The notes: generated from the sequence alone by a model not told the origin. A stretch of 64,000 bases of DNA from Terriglobus sp. RCC_193 (GCF_041355105.1 NZ_JBFUPK010000002.1:744001-808000), one strand, 5' to 3'; counted from the stretch's first letter, positions 23,258 to 31,992 are shown. Program-made: numbers and translations.

Positions 23258-25435
23258 TCAGGCATGCGACGACACCTGTTCCGTCGCATGGGTTGCTGCC
23301 GAAACCTGTACATTGACAGCGTAAAACGTAGCTCCACCACCAATGTCGGTCACCCGCTCACTGGTTAATACGTTGACTCCGTTGCCATCGTGAGAAAGCT
23401 TGTTCCAACCAAGTGATGTGGCAACCGTGCCTTTGACGACGCGCCCTGTGAAGGCAACGCGCAGATGAATGGAGCCGCGTTCATTCGCTACTTCCGCTTC
23501 GTCGCCTTCATGCAGGCCGCGTGCCGCGGCATCGTCCGGATGCATTTCCACGATGTTTAATCCGATGCGCGAATCTTCCATGCCACGATGTTTGGGCATG
23601 TTTGCAAAGGTGGAGTTCATCCAGTTGTCCGCTTTGCGCGCCAACATGCGCAGTGGTTGCGTGCTGTCTCTGCGCTCGGGTGCAGCAACGTATGCCGGCA
23701 ACGGATCAAGTCCCTGCGCCTTCAGAGATTCGGAGTAGAACTCACCTTTGCCGCTGGGTGTTTTGAACCATGAAGCATCGCTGAAGGGCATGAATTCGCC
23801 GCGCTCATTGCGCGGTAGCTTCAGCGGCATCATGTTGTCGTGTTGCTGCAACGCTTCCAGGGTGATGCCTTCGTGCCACGGATGCTGCGTGTCCAGCGCC
23901 TGCTGAATCAGGTCGTGTTCGGTGTCGCGGAAGCATGGGGCGTCGAATCCCATGCGCTGTGCAAGTTGACCGAAGAACCACACATTGCTGCGTGCTTCGC
24001 CCTGCGGCTGCATCGCGCGCAGGGAAAGTTGTGCAATGTAATGCCCGTACGCTCCCTGCACGTCATCCTGCTCCAGAAACGAGGGAGATGGCAGAACAAT
24101 GTCTGCATAATCCGTCGTGTCTGTCAGGAAGCAGTCATGCACCACGGTGAAGAGATCATCGCGACGCATACCATGCAACACCGCATTCTGATTGGGTGCA
24201 ACGGCTCCGGGATTGGAGTTGTACACAAACAGCGCATGCACGCGCGGCGCATCCAGTTCTGTCAGAGCGTGGCCAAGCTGGCTCATGTTCACCATGCGTG
24301 CCTCCCGATGCAGAGGGCTTGCATGCATCAGTTCCGGCATCTGCAGTTTTGCGGAGTTGAAGCCGAACGCATTCGATGAAGACAGCATTACGCCGCCACC
24401 ATGATGCTTCCAAGCGCCGGTGAGCAACGGCAGCATGCCCACGGCACGTGCGGCTGTGCCGCCGTTGTCGGTGCGCTGAATGCCGTAGTTCATGCGGATG
24501 ACAGCAGGCTTTGCCGTGGCATAGCGGCGCGCCAGCGTGACGATGGTTTCCGCGTCGATGCCGCAGATCGTTGCTGCATTTTCGGGCGCATATTCTGCGG
24601 TCATCACGCGTTCGCGCAGTGCTTCAAAACCATGCGTGCATGCAGCAATGTAGTCGCGGTCTTCCAGTCCATCGCGCAGGATCACATGCATCATGCTCAT
24701 GGCCAATGCCGTGTCCGTACCGGGTGTGAGCGCAATGTGTTCATCCGCCAGCTTCGCCGTTTTTGTCTGGTACGGATCAATTACGACAAGTCGTGCGCCG
24801 TTGCGTCGCGCCTCTTCTACGAAGGGCCACAGGTGAATGCTGTTGCCGTGCAGGTTCGCGCCCCATGCGAGGATGAGTTTTGCGTTCACAAAACTCTGCG
24901 GCTCCGGTCCAATGCGCACGCCGTACACCGCATTCAGTGCGGCTGAGCCTGCGCTTGCGCAGATGGTACGGTCAAGCTGCGATGCTCCCAGCCGGTGAAA
25001 GAAGCGGCGATCCATGGAGCCGTAGCCAAGCTGGCCGATGGTGCCTGCATAGCTGTACGGCAGAATTGATTCCGGCCCATATTGATCGCTGATGGATTGC
25101 AGGCGCTGCGCGATGGTGTTCAGCGCTTCGTCCCACGAGATGCGCTCGAATGCGGCAAGCTCTTCGCCATGCTTCAGAGGACCTTTCGGTACACCTGCCC
25201 TGCGTTTCATGGGGTGCAGCAGGCGATCGGGCGCGTAGACGCGGTCGAGATAGCGCGCCACCTTGCCGCAGAGAAAGCCACGCGTTACAGGATGCTGCGG
25301 ATCGCCTGTGATGCGGACCACGCGCTCCGTTGCGGTGTCGATGGTGGCAATGATGCCGCAACTGTCCGGACAGTCCAGCGAGCAGGTCGCATGGACGCTG
25401 CGTGTTGCCGAGGCGAGTTCGTTCCCACTGCCCAT
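23258..25435 (-). CDS. Molybdopterin oxidoreductase, DMSO reductase superfamily
   Basis: 725 aa. The N-terminus has a 4Fe-4S site, Cys18-x3-Cys22-x3-Cys26 and Cys56 (ATCSLDCPDSCGI, GFLCGKV), followed by the catalytic molybdopterin domains (LILAWGANLHGNSIHLWPF, RLVVIDPYQTKTAKLADEHIALTPGTD, PSPSFLEQDDVQGAYGHYIAQ) and a C-terminal dinucleotide-binding domain (NEAEVANERGSIHLRVAF type). No Tat or Sec signal, so it is cytoplasmic. The substrate is unknown; formate or an oxyanion/N-oxide are typical for this branch. No electron-transfer subunit is adjacent. A TACAAT lies exactly 6 nt before the ATG and there is no well-placed SD, pointing to a leaderless mRNA. Confidence 0.9.
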   Translation of the reverse strand: MGSGNELASATRSVHATCSLDCPDSCGIIATIDTATERVVRITGDPQHPVTRGFLCGKVARYLDRVYAPDRLLHPMKRRAGVPKGPLKHGEELAAFERISWDEALNTIAQRLQSISDQYGPESILPYSYAGTIGQLGYGSMDRRFFHRLGASQLDRTICASAGSAALNAVYGVRIGPEPQSFVNAKLILAWGANLHGNSIHLWPFVEEARRNGARLVVIDPYQTKTAKLADEHIALTPGTDTALAMSMMHVILRDGLEDRDYIAACTHGFEALRERVMTAEYAPENAATICGIDAETIVTLARRYATAKPAVIRMNYGIQRTDNGGTAARAVGMLPLLTGAWKHHGGGVMLSSSNAFGFNSAKLQMPELMHASPLHREARMVNMSQLGHALTELDAPRVHALFVYNSNPGAVAPNQNAVLHGMRRDDLFTVVHDCFLTDTTDYADIVLPSPSFLEQDDVQGAYGHYIAQLSLRAMQPQGEARSNVWFFGQLAQRMGFDAPCFRDTEHDLIQQALDTQHPWHEGITLEALQQHDNMMPLKLPRNERGEFMPFSDASWFKTPSGKGEFYSESLKAQGLDPLPAYVAAPERRDSTQPLRMLARKADNWMNSTFANMPKHRGMEDSRIGLNIVEMHPDDAAARGLHEGDEAEVANERGSIHLRVAFTGRVVKGTVATSLGWNKLSHDGNGVNVLTSERVTDIGGGATFYAVNVQVSAATHATEQVSSHA

Positions 25436-25441
25436 AAGATG

Positions 25442-25447
25442 ATTGTA
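25442..25447 (-). promoter_or_regulatory. -10 element (TACAAT), candidate leaderless promoter
   Basis: TACAAT on the minus strand is followed by CATCTT and then the ATG of the molybdopterin oxidoreductase. The 6-nt gap places the transcription start at or next to the A of the start codon. Confidence 0.55.
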
Positions 25448-25501
25448 GAAGTTCCTCGCAGCAAAAGAGAACAGCCAAATCCGCAGGGAGGCTTTCCGAC
25501 A

Positions 25502-25975
25502 ATGCGCCGCATCATCCGCAGTGTGGTTTTTGCAATGGCAGTGGTGACCGCGCCGCTGTGTGCCGTGGCGCAACGCTCCGAAGGCGAGCAGATGAAAGTG
25601 CTGCCGCAGGCGGAACTGGATGTGGTGAAGGTGCTGCTGTCGCAGGAGCGCGCGTGGAATGCAGGCGATATGGATGCTTTCCTTGGCTGCTACAAGAAGA
25701 CGCAGGAATTGATCGTGATCAGCAATGGCGTGGCACACGGCTTTGAAGATGTGGAGGCCACGTATAAAAAGAATTACCCCGACCGCGCAAGCATGGGCAC
25801 GCTGACCTTTAGTGACCTGGAGCCGCACATGCTGGATGATCGATTTGCCATGGCCACAGGGAGATATTCGCTGGAACGCGCGAAGAACAAGGGTGGCAAT
25901 GCGTCCGGGACTTTCTCGCTGGTACTGGAGAAAACCGCGCAGGGATGGAAGATCGTCCTGGACCATACCACCTGA
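25502..25975 (+). CDS. Exported SnoaL/DUF4440-like protein
   Basis: 157 aa with AGGGAGG 10 nt before the ATG. A signal peptide (IIRSVVFAMAVVTAPLCAVAQ) is followed by one NTF2-like domain: VVKVLLSQERAWNAGDMDAFLGCY, the conserved opening of DUF4440/SnoaL_3 proteins, ending with FSLVLEKTAQGWKIVLDHTT. Such cone-shaped domains bind small ligands or act in steroid- or polyketide-type reactions, but most are uncharacterised. It is divergent from the molybdopterin enzyme (66 bp apart) and 7 bp upstream of the hydrolase start, probably in one operon with it. Confidence 0.85.
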   Translation: MRRIIRSVVFAMAVVTAPLCAVAQRSEGEQMKVLPQAELDVVKVLLSQERAWNAGDMDAFLGCYKKTQELIVISNGVAHGFEDVEATYKKNYPDRASMGTLTFSDLEPHMLDDRFAMATGRYSLERAKNKGGNASGTFSLVLEKTAQGWKIVLDHTT

Positions 25976-25982
25976 TTTCCGC

Positions 25983-26930
25983 ATGAGTTATGTGTCGCGA
26001 ACAGCGCGGCGGGTGCATCCTACAGATATGCGCGTTCACGAAGTGAAGACCTCCACCCTGAAGCTGGTGTACGAAGAGGGTGGCCCGAAGAATGGCAGGC
26101 CGCTGATGCTGGTGCATGGCTGGCCAGATTCGCCGCGAACCTTTGACAAGCTGCTTCCCGCACTACATAACGCGGGCTATCGCACCATTGCACCGTATCT
26201 GCGCGGCTATGGTCCCACGGAGTTTCGTTCGCCGCTGATTGGCCGCAAACCGCGGCGGACAGGACAGCCTGTTGCGCTTGCGCAGGATGTGCTTGATCTG
26301 GCGGGTGCGCTGAAGTGGAAGACCTTTGATTTCATCGGTCATGATTGGGGTGCGCGCGTTGGCTATACGCTCGCAGCGCTGCATCCGAAGCGGCTGAATC
26401 GCATGGTGACGTTGTCCGTGGCATTTCAACCCGGCTCGCTGAAAGCTCCGAAGCTATCGCAGTCGCAGGCTTACTGGTATCAGTGGTTTCTTTGCAGCAA
26501 ACCCGGTGAGGCTGCGTTTCGCGCGGATCCGCTGGCCTTTTGCAAACGCCAGTGGCAGACGTGGGGTCCGCCGGAATGGTTCTCAGAACAGGAACTGGCC
26601 GCTGCCGCGCAATGCTGGATGAACAAAGACTTTGTCGACGTGGCGTTGCACTACTACCGTGTGCGCTGGGGACATGCCGAAGCTGATCCACAGTATGCCG
26701 TGCAGCAGGCACGATACGATGCAACGGTGACGTTGGATGTGCCGACGCTGCTGATTCACGGCATGGAAGACTACTGCGTGCTGCCCGAAACCACTGACGG
26801 TGCGGGCAGGCATTTCACCAATGGCTATCGCCGGTTGCTGCTGGAAGGCGTAGGACATTTTCCGCAACGTGAACAACCGGGCACGGTAGCCGATGCAATT
26901 CTGCAACATCTGTTGGAGTTGAAGGGATGA
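25983..26930 (+). CDS. Alpha/beta hydrolase, epoxide-hydrolase/dehalogenase type
   Basis: 315 aa from the ATG at 25983; an in-frame ATG at 26028 is an alternative, and neither has an SD. The oxyanion motif HGWPDSP lies near residue 45 and the nucleophile is Asp121 in IGHDWGAR, the Asp type used by epoxide hydrolases and haloalkane dehalogenases. The acid is probably in PTLLIHGMEDYCVL and the base His is in GVGHFPQREQP. It hydrolyses an ester-like bond through a covalent enzyme intermediate; the substrate is unknown. Its stop overlaps the acylphosphatase start by 4 bp (ATGA), so the genes are co-translated. Confidence 0.87.
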   Translation: MSYVSRTARRVHPTDMRVHEVKTSTLKLVYEEGGPKNGRPLMLVHGWPDSPRTFDKLLPALHNAGYRTIAPYLRGYGPTEFRSPLIGRKPRRTGQPVALAQDVLDLAGALKWKTFDFIGHDWGARVGYTLAALHPKRLNRMVTLSVAFQPGSLKAPKLSQSQAYWYQWFLCSKPGEAAFRADPLAFCKRQWQTWGPPEWFSEQELAAAAQCWMNKDFVDVALHYYRVRWGHAEADPQYAVQQARYDATVTLDVPTLLIHGMEDYCVLPETTDGAGRHFTNGYRRLLLEGVGHFPQREQPGTVADAILQHLLELKG

Positions 26931-27232
26931 GTGAACAGGAAAAAGGTTTGATCGTGAGGCATTACCAGGTGGAAGGCCGCGTGCAAGGTGTTGGCTTCCG
27001 CTGGTATGTGCAGCGCGAGGCAGCGGAGATTGGTCTGCGGGGATGGGTGCGCAATTCCCCGCATGGTCACGTGGAGGCGGTCGCGGCAGGTTCACCGGAA
27101 CAATTGACGGAGCTGGAGGCTGCACTGCAACAGGGCAGCCGTGGTTCGCGCGTGGATCGTATCCGCGTCCATAATCTGGAAGACAGCGAGGCGGTTTCGC
27201 TCAAGGAATTTCAGATCGAGGGCGCGGTGTAA
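26927..27232 (+). CDS. acyP: Acylphosphatase
   Basis: 101 aa, the normal size. The catalytic signature is intact: Arg25 in [13 protein letters not shown] binds the phosphate and Asn43 in [14 protein letters not shown] orients the water. It hydrolyses acyl phosphates such as acetyl phosphate or 1,3-bisphosphoglycerate in the cytoplasm. It overlaps the hydrolase by 4 bp and lies 94 bp upstream of apt, which has its own promoter. Confidence 0.94.
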   Translation: MSEQEKGLIVRHYQVEGRVQGVGFRWYVQREAAEIGLRGWVRNSPHGHVEAVAAGSPEQLTELEAALQQGSRGSRVDRIRVHNLEDSEAVSLKEFQIEGAV

Positions 27233-27314
27233 GGGAGCAGGTCTATGCGGCAGTCCGGCTGCATTTTTGCGCTTGGTAACAAGAAAGATCGAAATTCACA
27301 TCGAGTCGTCTCGT

Positions 27315-27320
27315 TACAAT
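27315..27320 (+). promoter_or_regulatory. apt: -10 element (TACAAT), candidate leaderless promoter of apt
   Basis: TACAAT, then AACTGC, then the apt ATG at 27327. The 6-nt gap and absence of an SD fit a transcript beginning at the start codon. Confidence 0.55.
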
Positions 27321-27326
27321 AACTGC

Positions 27327-27866
27327 ATGTCCCACCTTATCAACTGCGAACCTCTGAAGGACCTTATCCGCACGGTCCCTGACTTTCCCAAGCCGGGCAT
27401 CCTCTTTTACGACATCACCACGCTGCTGAAGGACAAAGCGGGCTTTGCGCAGATGATTGATGCCTTTGCGGCGTATTACATCGACAAGCAGATTGACCTG
27501 GTCCTGGGCATTGAGGCGCGCGGTTTTATCTTCGGGCCTGCGATGGCGTATCGGCTGAACGCGGGCTTTGTGCCTGTGCGCAAACCGAAGAAACTGCCCG
27601 CGCCCACGGCTCGTGTGACCTATGACCTGGAGTACGGTTCGGACTCGCTGGAAATCCATCTGGATGCGATCCAGCCCGGTCAGCGTGTGGTTATCGTGGA
27701 CGACCTGTTGGCTACCGGTGGCACCATGCAGGCTACAGTGCAGTTGGTGAAGCAGCTTGGTGGCGAAATCGCTGGCGTTGCGTTTGCGGTGGAACTGGAT
27801 TTCCTGAAGGGACGCCAGAAGTTCCCGGATGTCGATGTGTACTCACTGTTGCATTACAACGAGTAG
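27327..27866 (+). CDS. apt: Adenine phosphoribosyltransferase
   Basis: 179 aa, typical for Apt. [18 protein letters not shown] near the N-terminus contacts adenine, [10 protein letters not shown] is the conserved loop, and [16 protein letters not shown] (about residues 114-130) is the PRPP-binding motif. It salvages adenine to AMP using PRPP. The ATG at 27327 is chosen from the Apt N-terminus; the frame is open further 5' through the acylphosphatase gene. There is no SD. Confidence 0.96.
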   Translation: MSHLINCEPLKDLIRTVPDFPKPGILFYDITTLLKDKAGFAQMIDAFAAYYIDKQIDLVLGIEARGFIFGPAMAYRLNAGFVPVRKPKKLPAPTARVTYDLEYGSDSLEIHLDAIQPGQRVVIVDDLLATGGTMQATVQLVKQLGGEIAGVAFAVELDFLKGRQKFPDVDVYSLLHYNE

Positions 27867-27880
27867 CCGGCGATGTGGCT

Positions 27881-28013
27881 GTCATTCTGAGCGTAGCGAA
27901 GAATCCCTGCGATGCAGGCAGTAACGACTCATTCGAAAGTTTCCAGTCAGAAATCCCGAAGCGGTCTCAGTGGTTGAGACTGCTTCGGGGTTCTTCGCCA
28001 CGCTCAGAATGAC
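27881..28013. repeat. Dispersed palindrome, GTCATTCTGAGCG variant, copy A
   Basis: The outer arms GTCATTCTGAGCGTAGCGAA(GAA) and (TTC)TTCGCCACGCTCAGAATGAC match over 22 of 23 bp. It fills the gap between the convergent apt and lactonase genes and encloses a strong inner hairpin at 27955-27989. Confidence 0.82.
27955..27989 (+). terminator. Strong hairpin after apt, inside the palindrome
   Basis: A 15-bp stem with one mismatch (CCCGAAGCGGTCTCA with TGAGACTGCTTCGGG) has a 5-nt loop and is followed by GTTCTTC. It is a plausible terminator for apt, though the T tract is poor. Confidence 0.55.
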
Positions 28014-28027
28014 GGGAATGAAGTGGT

Positions 28028-29074
28028 TTAACCAAACAAAATGCAGCTTGGCGATTTCACCGCCGCGCCGGAGACCGTCGGCTGCAGAAATCCCGTTGCT
28101 TCATCAATCGGGAACACCAGCACTTCATCTGTGGCCTGATTGGCACTCAGAAGCCAGCGTCCCGTGGGGTCAAGGGCAATGTGGCGCGACTCCTTACCCG
28201 GATTCGCCAATCGCTGCACTTCCAGCAGCGCGCCGTTTTCCGGATGGATGGCGTAGACCACAAAGTCTTCATGCACGCGGTTGGCGGCGTAGAGGAACTG
28301 CAGGTCTTTGCTGAAGACCACCTCGCAGGCGCGTACATCGACTTTCGATACTCCCGGCGGCAGCGTGCGCACAGTGGAGAGCGTCGTCAGCGTTCCGGCA
28401 GCGGCATCCCATGCAAGCTGGTCAATGGTGCAGCCCATCTCGTTGATGTTGTAGACCCACACGCCGTTGGGGTGGATGGCAACGTGCCGCGGGCCTTCAC
28501 CGGGCGTGCTGTGCCATGCGCCGTGCGCGCTCAGCTTGCCACTGGGGCGATCCACCTTCAGGATGCGGATGCGGTCACAACCCAGGTCATTGATGAAGAC
28601 AAAGTTGCCGCAGGGCGAAAAGGTTGCGTCGTGCGCATAGCTGTGGTCCTGACGCGTGGGATCGGGTCCGTGTTCGGCTGCGTCAAAGGTCGCCAGCGTC
28701 TCCGGGGTCAGTAGGCCGCCAAGCGAAAGTTGAAACGATGCTGCCGAGCCGCTGAGATAGTTCGCAGCCACCACCACGCCATCACGTTCGTCGAAGGCCA
28801 CCGCATTCTGTCCGCTGGTGGAGGCGCGGCTCTGCTGCGTGAGCTTTCCATCAGCGTTCACTGCAAAGGCGATTAACTCTCCCGAAGCGCCGTCACCGGC
28901 AGGCTGCGATGTGGTCAGCAGGCTGCCATTTCCTGCAAAGCGCAGCCAGCTTGGCTTTGGCGCATCGGAAACCAGCTCCGGTTCGGTCAGCAGACCGCGC
29001 TCCGTATCGAAGGATGCTGTAAAGATGCCGCGGCCACCGCTGCTGGTGCCAATGAAAACACGTTCCTGACTCAT
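28028..29074 (-). CDS. Lactonase-family seven-bladed beta-propeller, cytoplasmic (paralogue 1)
   Basis: 348 aa with AGGAG before the ATG and no signal peptide. The chain consists of seven repeating blades with the PF10282 landmarks HSYAHDATFSPCGNFVFINDLGCDRI, GEGPRHVAIHPNGVWVYNINEMGCTI and ESRHIALDPTGRWLLSANQ. The family includes E. coli YbhE (6-phosphogluconolactonase) and secreted sugar-lactone hydrolases. The His and Arg residues of the conserved blades are present, so hydrolysis of a sugar lactone is plausible, but the substrate is not shown. It is the only one of three neighbouring paralogues lacking an export signal. Confidence 0.88.
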   Translation of the reverse strand: MSQERVFIGTSSGGRGIFTASFDTERGLLTEPELVSDAPKPSWLRFAGNGSLLTTSQPAGDGASGELIAFAVNADGKLTQQSRASTSGQNAVAFDERDGVVVAANYLSGSAASFQLSLGGLLTPETLATFDAAEHGPDPTRQDHSYAHDATFSPCGNFVFINDLGCDRIRILKVDRPSGKLSAHGAWHSTPGEGPRHVAIHPNGVWVYNINEMGCTIDQLAWDAAAGTLTTLSTVRTLPPGVSKVDVRACEVVFSKDLQFLYAANRVHEDFVVYAIHPENGALLEVQRLANPGKESRHIALDPTGRWLLSANQATDEVLVFPIDEATGFLQPTVSGAAVKSPSCILFG

Positions 29075-29105
29075 TGCTTCTCCTGCTTCTTATGATGCGT
29101 TGTTT

Positions 29106-30263
29106 TCAGGCAAACAGCAGGCAGCTTGGCCCGGCAATCTGCACCTGCGAGGTGCGCTCGCCTAGTTTTCCTGTCGCGGTGTCGATAGGGAAGACTGAGA
29201 TGTCGCCGGAGAACTGGTTGGCGCTCAGGAACCATTTGCCGCTGGCATCAATGGCCATGTGGCGCGACTCGTGTCCGGGGTTCATACGCTCTTGAATGAG
29301 TTTCAGCGCGCCCGTTGTGGGATCAACCGCGAAGACGGCGAAGCTTTCATGGATACGGTTCGATGCGTATAGAAAGCGGAAGTCCTTCGAGAAACACATC
29401 TCGCATGAGCGTGACTGGTCCTTGCCGGGCGCGCCGTTTGGAATCGTGCTCCACGTGCCCTTGGTGGTCAGCACACCGTGCGTCGCATTCCACTGCAACT
29501 GGTCTACGCTCGAACCCATTTCATTGATGTTGTAGACCCACTTGCCGTTGGGATGGAAGACAAGATGGCGCGGTCCTGCGCCTGCTGTGCCTGCCCAGTG
29601 GTCAGGCTTATGCGGTTGCAGCTTTGCGGTGGCGTGATCGAGGCGGAAGACGTGGATGCGATCGCAGCCAAGATCGTTGACGAAGACAAAATCGCCGTCC
29701 GGAGACGTGAGCGCGGAGTGAGCATGTGCGCTCATCTGGCGGTCTTTGTCGGGGCCGTGTTCGCTGGCAGGAAACTGGATGAAGCTGGCCTCGCTCAGCT
29801 TACCGTTTGCATCCACCAGGAATGACGACACGTTGCCAGGGCCGTAGTTCGCAATGAAAGCTGCACGCGCATCCTTCGACACGCCAATGTGGCATCCGCC
29901 GCCATCCTGCGAAAACGCGCGGCTGATCTCGGAGAGGGAATGGCCGCTACCAATGCGGTAGCTCACCGCCACAGAGGTGCGTTTGCCTGCGGCGTTCGGT
30001 GCGGTCGCCTGCGCAAACAACATGCCTTTCGCCGTAGCGAGAAATCCGGGGCTGTCGATTTTTGCGATCAGTTCCGGCTGGGTGAGCTTGCCGTCTGCAA
30101 ACTGCGCCGCAAAGATGCCGGGGCCAATGCCGGAGCCGTCACGCGCGGTGTTGGCGGTGCCAATGAACAGCCGTTGCCCCTTTGCCTGTGCCGCTGCGCC
30201 ACGCACCATCATGGTCGCGCCCACTGCTGCCGATCCTGCCAGAAACTCACGCCGTGTCTGCAT
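29106..30263 (-). CDS. Lactonase-family beta-propeller with Tat signal (paralogue 2)
   Basis: 385 aa; the ATG at 30263 has AAGGAG 8 nt upstream. The N-terminus QTRREFLAGSAAVGATMMVRGAAAQ is a twin-arginine signal, so the folded protein goes to the periplasm. The propeller has the same landmarks as paralogue 1 (MSAHAHSALTSPDGDFVFVNDLGCDRI, GAGPRHLVFHPNGKWVYNINEMGSSV, ESRHMAIDASGKWFLSANQ). Probable role: hydrolysis of a sugar lactone outside the cytoplasm, with substrate unknown. It precedes paralogue 1 by 31 bp on the same strand, likely one operon. Confidence 0.88.
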   Translation of the reverse strand: MQTRREFLAGSAAVGATMMVRGAAAQAKGQRLFIGTANTARDGSGIGPGIFAAQFADGKLTQPELIAKIDSPGFLATAKGMLFAQATAPNAAGKRTSVAVSYRIGSGHSLSEISRAFSQDGGGCHIGVSKDARAAFIANYGPGNVSSFLVDANGKLSEASFIQFPASEHGPDKDRQMSAHAHSALTSPDGDFVFVNDLGCDRIHVFRLDHATAKLQPHKPDHWAGTAGAGPRHLVFHPNGKWVYNINEMGSSVDQLQWNATHGVLTTKGTWSTIPNGAPGKDQSRSCEMCFSKDFRFLYASNRIHESFAVFAVDPTTGALKLIQERMNPGHESRHMAIDASGKWFLSANQFSGDISVFPIDTATGKLGERTSQVQIAGPSCLLFA

Positions 30264-30292
30264 CCGCTTCACTCCTTTTCAGCGAAGCCTCA

Positions 30293-30556
30293 TCAAGACA
30301 CTTCGCTCACACGTAGTTTTTCGTCCCTACCAAGATAGCCTTTGCGGCGCAGCCAGTCCTCCATGCGGCCGCGCAGCAGGTCCAGCGGCACGCGCAGGCC
30401 CACTTCCATCTGGCCGTCGGCAAGTGGCAGCGTGTCATCAAAGATGGCGTCGTTGGTGAAGTTGCGCATGGCAAAGCTGTCCAGCCCCTTCAGTGGAACA
30501 GGAGAGGTGGTGTTGTCTTCGCGGACAATTTCCAGCGCAATGCGGCGAACGAACAT
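30293..30556 (-). CDS. Small conserved-looking hypothetical protein (87 aa)
   Basis: A soluble, charged protein with no signal or membrane helix. The middle reads TNDAIFDDTLPLADGQMEVGLRVPL and the end EDWLRRKGYLGRDEKL, suggesting a small alpha/beta fold. No family recognised. It sits 29 bp upstream of lactonase paralogue 2 on the same strand, so it may be in that operon. There is no SD; TACCAT lies 7 nt before the ATG, another possible short-leader start. Confidence 0.6.
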   Translation of the reverse strand: MFVRRIALEIVREDNTTSPVPLKGLDSFAMRNFTNDAIFDDTLPLADGQMEVGLRVPLDLLRGRMEDWLRRKGYLGRDEKLRVSEVS

Positions 30557-30596
30557 GGGTGCGATGGTAGCGCAATTCTCACTTCACCTCTGTGCT

Positions 30597-30737
30597 CGTC
30601 ATTCTGAGCGAAGCGAAGAATCCCCGCGATGCTGCGCCGGTCGATGCAGCATCTGGCTTTCTTTCAAGAAACTATCCACGTTCTTGGCTGCTGCAGCATC
30701 GTAGAGATTCTTCGTTACTGCGTTCCTTAGAATGACG
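30597..30737. repeat. Dispersed palindrome, GTCATTCTGAGCG variant, copy B
   Basis: The left end CGTCATTCTGAGCGAAGCG and right end CTTAGAATGACG are partial inverted repeats. Inner inverted pieces (GATGCTGC with GCAGCATC) add structure. It lies in the 233-bp gap upstream of the small hypothetical and downstream of lactonase paralogue 3. Confidence 0.72.
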
Positions 30738-30789
30738 GACAGATTTACTTTACTCTCAACCCAATCCATCAAATGCCGGGACTAATCAG

Positions 30790-31929
30790 CTAAGCCCACA
30801 ACACGTAACATGCACCAGGAATTTTGATGCTGCTCGTCTGTGCGCTCAGCAGGCCAGTCTTTGGATCGCGTGGCAGTACGGACACATCATTGCTGCGCTG
30901 GTTTGCTGCAATCAGCCAGTGCCCTGTGGAATCCAGCGTGATGCAGCGGTTCTCCACGCCCTGCGACGGCAGAAACTGGATACGCCGCAGCGTTCCATTG
31001 GACTCCACCGCGTAGGTAACGAAGCTCTCCAGCGTCCGCACGCTGCAATAGAGATAGCGGTGGTCCGCTGACAGCGCCATGTCTGCGGTGCGGCACTTGG
31101 GCGGAGCATCCAGCGGCAGTGTGCTCATGCTTTCGCGAAGTTTCAGCGTGCCGTGCTTTGCGTCCCAATCCAACAGGTCCACGGTGTTGGTGAGTTCGTT
31201 GTTGCAGTAGATCCATCGGCCGTTGGGATGAAACACAAGGTGCCGCGGTGCGGAGCCGGGAGCTGCTGCGTAAAACGGTGGATTGTGTGGTGTGAGCTTC
31301 GCCATCTCCGCGTTCAACGCATAGATGTAAATGCGGTCGCAGCCGTAATCATTCACCAGCACAAAGCGGCCACCGGGCGCGGTCAGAATGGAGTGGCAGC
31401 GGCTGTGTATCTGCACGGGCTGCGGGCCGTGATGATCTGCGCCGTATTCGATGTGTTCCACATAAGGCGAGAGTTCACCGTTGCGATCGATGCGGTAGGT
31501 GCTGATGTCACCGCTGCCCCAGTTGGCCTCCATCGCCACGCGTCCGCTGGGATCAATGGATAGAAAGTTCGGCCCGTTGCCCTTGGCGGTCTGTTGATTG
31601 ATAGGCCGCAGTGGTTGCTCTGCGCTGCCGGTGATCTCGAAGCCCTGCACGGCTGCAATGCCATTTACCACCGCGGTGCTGTAGAGGTGATTGCGCTGGT
31701 GCGGGTGCAGTGTCATGGAGTCGTTGCCGGGGAGTTTCGCTGCCATATCCGGCGGCGCGAACGTGCCGGTCTTCGCATCGAACGAGGTCTGGAAGATGCC
31801 CTGCGCTTCCTTGCCTGTGGTGCCGATGAAGGCTGTTTTGCGATGGAGCGACAGCGTGGGTTGGATGGCAAAGGAACGTAAGGCAAAGGCAGTAGCAGGC
31901 AGGCCAAAAGAGAAGTGACGACGATTCAT
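30790..31929 (-). CDS. Lactonase-family beta-propeller, exported (paralogue 3)
   Basis: 379 aa from the ATG at 31929 (GGAG 9 nt upstream). The N-terminus NRRHFSFGLPATAFALRSFA resembles a twin-arginine signal with only a weak hydrophobic part. The body has the same propeller landmarks as paralogues 1 and 2 in more divergent form (RCHSILTAPGGRFVLVNDYGCDRIYIYALNA, GSAPRHLVFHPNGRWIYCNN, ENRCITLDSTGHWLIAANQRS). Function as for the others is only a family-level inference. It is separated from paralogue 2 by the small hypothetical and palindrome copy B. Confidence 0.85.
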   Translation of the reverse strand: MNRRHFSFGLPATAFALRSFAIQPTLSLHRKTAFIGTTGKEAQGIFQTSFDAKTGTFAPPDMAAKLPGNDSMTLHPHQRNHLYSTAVVNGIAAVQGFEITGSAEQPLRPINQQTAKGNGPNFLSIDPSGRVAMEANWGSGDISTYRIDRNGELSPYVEHIEYGADHHGPQPVQIHSRCHSILTAPGGRFVLVNDYGCDRIYIYALNAEMAKLTPHNPPFYAAAPGSAPRHLVFHPNGRWIYCNNELTNTVDLLDWDAKHGTLKLRESMSTLPLDAPPKCRTADMALSADHRYLYCSVRTLESFVTYAVESNGTLRRIQFLPSQGVENRCITLDSTGHWLIAANQRSNDVSVLPRDPKTGLLSAQTSSIKIPGACYVLWA

Positions 31930-31992
31930 TGCGAGGGCTCCGGGGACGCGCCACCAGCATACGCCCCACACGCAATCCAATCTGTTTGTTCC

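Noticed and set aside
28028-31929. Naming the lactonase genes pgl
   Set aside because: Three divergent paralogues, two of them exported; family membership does not prove 6-phosphogluconolactonase activity.
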